DNA from: Saccharum officinarum
Lineage: Eukaryota; Streptophyta; Magnoliopsida; Poales; Poaceae
Assembly: GCA_020631735.1 (NCBI GenBank)
Contig: CM036160.1
Span: 2,960,407-3,024,406, forward strand
Length of the DNA stretch: 64,000 nt
Direction: 5' to 3'
Shown here: positions 60,020 through 64,000 of the stretch, piece by piece
How the letters are laid out: each line of letters opens with the position of its first letter
Numbering within the stretch: position 1 is the first letter of the stretch
The notes under the pieces: model-generated
What the model was told of the DNA's origin: nothing
Databases searched by the model: none
What the model saw: the letters and a program-made list of their open reading frames with translations, nothing else
Position numbers and translations under genes: made by a program

Positions 60020-61033
60020 CCCACTTCTGCTGGTGCGGGACCCACGTCAGCGTATTTTAAAATGCATTTTTGATAGATGATGATAATAAAGGGGAAAAAG
60101 AAAAGGAACTCCAAGTTAAACAAATATTTTGTCAGCTAAAGCGTGGGCAGTAAAGGTCGCCAATTATTTTAGGAAAAAAGTATATATGACCCATCACCTA
60201 TGTTTTCTTGCCTATTTCACTCCTAAGCTACAAAACCACTCGCGCATGTAAAACTGATGCCTGATATTTCTATCCTTCTTATTCTTAATGAAACGCCGGG
60301 TCTTTTAAAAGAAACCAAACTACAAAACCAGTTATTATGCACCCTAAACCTTTTGCAAACCAGATATCTAACCCCTTGTAGTGGTTTTGTACACCGGTTT
60401 TAGACTATTTAATTTAACATTCTCCCTCATCAAAACGGCTAATATAGTGGGCTAAATTTGGCTATAGCGGCTAATTTGTAAATAGAAGCAAATATCTTAT
60501 TAACCCTCTACAAATAGCTATATCCAGAGATGGTGGGAGATTTCAGAACCTTTGTAGAATCCCATCGTCATCGAGTCGTTGTCCTCAGCCCCTATGCCCC
60601 TTGCTCAACGTTGTGCTGGAGGACCCCTCGACCAGTCGTTATGCTAAACCACACACCGAGGCCAAGGAGGTGGTGGCGCCATGTCCTCGGTGTCGATGCC
60701 CCATCCCTGTGCCCACACCAAGGCTGAGGCGGTGGTGTCGCCCTGCCTCCACGCGGTGCCTCTCCATGATGTCAGGCGATTACCATGGGGTGAGCATGGA
60801 GGAGAGGAGAGGCAGAGGTTGGAACGCAGGCAGGAGCGTGGCACAAAGGATGGCGTCAGCAACGAGTTCTAAATCCGCCTGACCCGTTGTCGCCACTCCA
60901 CCTTACCACCGTGCCATGGCTCAGATCGGTGTGGTGGCGCACCAGAGCAATACATCGAGAGGTAGAGGAGTGTAGGGGCATGGGAAGGGAGGCTGTGGAG
61001 AAGAAGGAAGCATGACGGTGGAGGATGACAATG
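60020..61033. other. Intergenic, no gene recognised
   Basis: The left half is AT-rich. 60530-60990 is GC-rich with short frames on both strands and no domain. A 38-bp sequence at 60362-60399 recurs inverted at 61609-61646. Confidence 0.5.
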
Positions 61034-61416
61034 CACTAGTACATAAAAGATTTTTAGAGACGGTTAAAATCGGTGTCCAGATGCGGTATAAAAAACCGCT
61101 ACAATATCACCCATTGTAAAAAAAGTGATTTTTAAGGAGTCAACCGCCTCTGAAAATCACTCATTTTCAGAGAGGGTTGACATAAGCAACCGTCCTTAAA
61201 AATAATATTTTCAGAGGCGGTTCTCTTTACAGAACCGCCCCTAAAAATGAATGCATTTTTAGAGGTGGATTTCTTAATGGAACCGCCCCTGAAAATAGAT
61301 TTTCAGCAACGGTCACGGAGCTATAGTGCTCCCAACGATGTTAGAGGCGGCGTGCTAGTTTAACCGCCTCTGATAGAAAAGGAAGACGTTTCTAATTTTT
61401 TTTTTCTATACTAGTG
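61034..61416. mobile_element. Small CACTA derivative (383 bp)
   Basis: Starts CACTAGTACATAAAAG and ends CTTTTTT-like ...CTATACTAGTG, inverted CACTAGTATAG. Flanked by ATG (61031-61033, 61417-61419). Subterminal repeats such as AACCGCCTCTGA and TCAGAGGCGGTT recur through the whole element. Confidence 0.88.
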
Positions 61417-61941
61417 ATGCAAAAGTAGGCTGTGAGGAGGATGCACGACTGTAGAGATAGTCTAGCACATGACTGTCCATGGTGGCAAGATCTAATCAAG
61501 ACAACAGATGGGAGACAGGTGGCAGAAGAGAGGGCGAGATTCCATCTAACAAGTGGGTCCAAGTACCATAATGTCTAGAATTGCTAAAGTGGACCGCCAA
61601 CTCATGAGAACCGGTGTACAAAATCAATGCAAGGGGTTAGATATACCTAGCTTAAACAAGTTTAGTGAAGCCCATTGGAATGTAGGATTGAAAAAAATGC
61701 TGGAATAAGAAAAACATAGGAATAGGATAGGAATAGATATGTAAAACAGAGGAATGAAAAAACACAAGAATTTTGTAGGAACAGGTGTTTGGATGAACTG
61801 CAGGAGAAACACAGAAACCAAACACATGAGGTTTAAGTGGATGTTTTTTTCTATGGCTTTCCTGTAAAATAAAAGAAAAGTTTCTTGCATTTTTGGTTCT
61901 TGTGAACCAAATGATGCTACAGTGACTCAATCCATAGCGAT
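61417..61941. other. Intergenic, no gene recognised
   Basis: Contains the right arm (61609-61646) of the inverted repeat and an A-rich stretch (61690-61900) that may be an old MITE. The minus-strand frames are low-complexity Phe/Leu strings. Confidence 0.5.
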
Positions 61942-63564
61942 CACTACTATGTACCTGATTTGTAGGGGCGGCTCGTAGGGGTGGCTCAGGATTTGTAGGG
62001 CGGCTGGATATTGAGCCACCCCTACAAATCGTTTTTCAGAAATCGCCTCCGGGCCCAAAAAATAATAAAAAAATGGTATTTTTTAATCTAGTGAGGCGCC
62101 CCCTCAGTCAGCAGCCGCCCTGCTGCTGCACCCAAGTGACGAGTCACGGGATTTTTTTGGACACTTTGCGTTTGGCGGGATTCGAACCGCTGACCTCTAC
62201 TTCGCGCGTACTCTCCTCTACCACTGCACCTCATAGTCACTTCTGTCTATATTGGATTTTGATTCCCCACATATTATACCACACTAAGCATAAAAAAGTT
62301 ATCAACTACAAAGTTTCATAACTTTTCGAGATCTACAACTTTTATATTGGTACCATCTAAGATCGTTTACAACATTTGAATTTCAAATTTGAGAAATTCA
62401 AACGTAGTTTTCCATAACAAGATGATTTCATATGAAAAAGTTATCAACTACAAAGTTTCATAACTTTTTGAGATCTACAACTTTCGTTTTTGCTATTTGT
62501 CCATCCGAGGTCATTTTAAAAAAATTCAAATTTCAATTTTTTGGAAATTCAAAAGTACAAGATGATTTTAAATGAAAAACTTGTCAACTACAAAGTTTCA
62601 TAACTTTTCAAGATCTACAACTTTCATTTCGATAGTTTCTCCATCCGAGGTGGTTTATAAAATATGAATTTCAAATTTAAGAAATTTAAATGTAGTTAAC
62701 GTCGATAAGATGATTTGAAATGAAAAAGTTATCAACTACAAAGTTCTTTAACTTATCGAAATCTACAAACTTTTATGTTGGTCATTTGTTCATCCAAGAT
62801 TGCGATAGTAACATTATTCACAAATCTTACATATCTCTCTTATGGTTCATGAAACTACAAGAGCGATATGTAAATTTTGTGAACAATGTTATTACCATAA
62901 TCTCGGATGAACAAATAACTAAAATAAAAGTTATAGATCTTGATGAGTTCTACAACTTTTATGTTTATGACTTTTTCAGGTGAAGTCATTTAATGTTCCA
63001 AAATCAAGATCGAAGTTGTCATTTTTTGAAATTTAAAATTCAAATAGATAAAACACGGTCACATGAAAAGACGGATATAATAATAGCTGTAAAAATACAA
63101 TAAATTGATAGAGCATGTTTTTTAGGAAAAAATCATCAAATTTAAAGTTAGTATGAGGGAAAAAAACTAGTTACAAGTTTTAGCCGAATATTAAAAAGAG
63201 AAATCGGAGTTCTTCAACAATTTCAAAATTTATTTTCAAACAGTATTTTGAAGCAGTAAATGATTTCAAATGAAAAAAGTTGTAAACAATAAAGTTTCAT
63301 AACTTTTCGAGGTCTACAACTTTTATTTTGGTCATTTCTCTATCTAAGGTCATTTGAAAAAATTTAAATTTTAATGCTTAATTTTAAATATTCGGCGTCC
63401 ATTTGTAGGGGCGGGTCAATATTGAGCCGCCCCTATAAATCTGATTTGTAGGTGGCTGATAACGCCAGCCAAGCTACTCATTTCGCCACCATTTGTAAGG
63501 GCGGCTCAATATAGAGTTGTCCTAAAAAAAGGAGGCATTGCTACAAATCATTTTTGTAGTAGTG
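61942..63564. mobile_element. CACTA derivative (1.6 kb) with internal repeats
   Basis: Starts CACTACTATGTACCTG and ends ...TTTTTGTAGTAGTG. Flanked by GAT (61939-61941, 63565-63567). Subterminal repeats of GATTTGTAGGGGCGGCTC type occur at both ends (61955-62030, 63405-63550). The interior repeats ATCAACTACAAAGTTTCATA plus ACTTTTCGAGATCTACAACTT four to five times (about 62300, 62440, 62580, 62725, 63280). No transposase. Confidence 0.88.
62163..62230 (-). other. tRNA-like stretch inside the CACTA derivative
   Basis: The minus strand has GTGCAGTGGTAGAGGAGAG (A-box-like) and GCGGTTCGAATCCCGCC (B-box-like) at tRNA-like spacing. The T stem pairs poorly and I could form no full cloverleaf, so it is a tRNA relic or SINE head rather than a functional tRNA. 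Confidence 0.4.
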
Positions 63565-63655
63565 GATGTGAATCTTACATTTTTCCTACAACCCAAAGGG
63601 TGCGCAATACCTAGTTTATAGTCTGGGGGTAAAGTAGACAACCGAGCATAGGTAA

Positions 63656-64000
63656 GGCTGTCCGCACTCATGGACCTCTATATTCATCCTCTATACGTCC
63701 TAGTCAGCAAGATTCTCTCCTCTGTACTCAATTCTCCCGCACCCATCCATCCTCTATCCACTCTATCCACTGTGGGACTTACTTGCCACTTTATCTAAAT
63801 ATATCCATGTGTGATCTAGTTTTGAAGGATTTATTGAGACGAATTTAATGGTGGAATTGAAATTTAATTTTGATTTTTGGTTTGTGAGTTATAGCATTTT
63901 TTTTCCTTTGTTTAGCTAGTGGGGCCCGCCACTGCCCACTATAGAGTAAGCACTGTACCACTCTAAATATAGAGTGAGAGAAAGGATAGAGTATCGTTTT
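63656..64000. mobile_element. PIF/Harbinger-like MITE, truncated by the window end
   Basis: Starts GGCTGTCCGCACTCATGG after TAA (63653-63655) and matches 24717-25160 in reverse orientation to the last base (ATAGAGTATCGTTTT). About 100 bp of its right end lies outside the window. Confidence 0.82.

Noticed and set aside
62163..62230. Functional tRNA gene
   Set aside because: Only A- and B-box-like parts are present; the T stem and acceptor stem do not pair properly.

Overview
This is plant nuclear DNA, almost certainly from a grass (Poaceae) and most likely a panicoid/andropogonoid one. The inference rests on nested CACTA, PIF/Tourist-like, MULE-like, LINE and long-LTR elements of grass type, spliced genes with GT-AG introns, a GC-rich RPK2-like kinase sequence and a cytosolic-type tRNA-Asp. 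Species was not determined. Most of the window is transposons inserted into one another. Only three host gene families are recognisable.

0-24 kb: two copies of one duplicated block (1-9293 and about 22478-24040). The first copy is split by a 5.4-kb solo LTR (424-5810, TSD GTCAA; the empty site is preserved in the second copy) and carries a higher-order tandem array (6714-8950) that the second copy lacks. A complete, apparently very young 11.6-kb non-autonomous LTR element (9299-20909, two 4125-bp LTRs, TSD CATGA) lies between them. It has an iMet primer-binding site and a polypurine tract, and its only plausible product is a 299-aa coiled-coil protein.

21-38 kb: AT-rich, internally repetitive sequence (20915-22450, 24040-26500, 29160-31886, 36700-37800) that looks like one family duplicated several times. 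It is broken by MITEs and by a 4.8-kb decayed CACTA element with TNP2 transposase remnants (31887-36699).

37.8-42.4 kb: an RPK2-type LRR receptor-kinase pseudogene (three frame lesions, no signal peptide, most LRRs missing), a 38-bp-arm hairpin just downstream, and a LINE 3' end with an RNase H domain interrupted by a TAA-flanked element.

42.8-59.6 kb, the most interesting part: a triplicated minus-strand cluster of plant FCP1/NIF-like HAD phosphatase genes. P0 (about 44068-44300) is a relic. P1 (48763-50756) is an intact 7-exon gene for 348 aa. P2 (55983-59500) has its last exon interrupted by a 5'-truncated LINE and reads in frame from the phosphatase into the LINE reverse transcriptase, predicting an 812-aa chimera. 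The LINE runs from the core promoter of P1 to the last exon of P2. It has no visible target-site duplication and was itself later hit by a 4.0-kb solo LTR (51874-55858, TSD ACTCA). A tRNA-Asp gene, an RTE-type LINE fragment and a MULE-like element with a 9-bp TSD lie between P0 and P1.

59.7-64 kb: Tourist-like MITE, a 383-bp CACTA derivative, a 1.6-kb CACTA derivative with internal repeats and a tRNA-like stretch, and a MITE cut off by the window end. I saw no CRISPR, rRNA, organellar or bacterial sequence.
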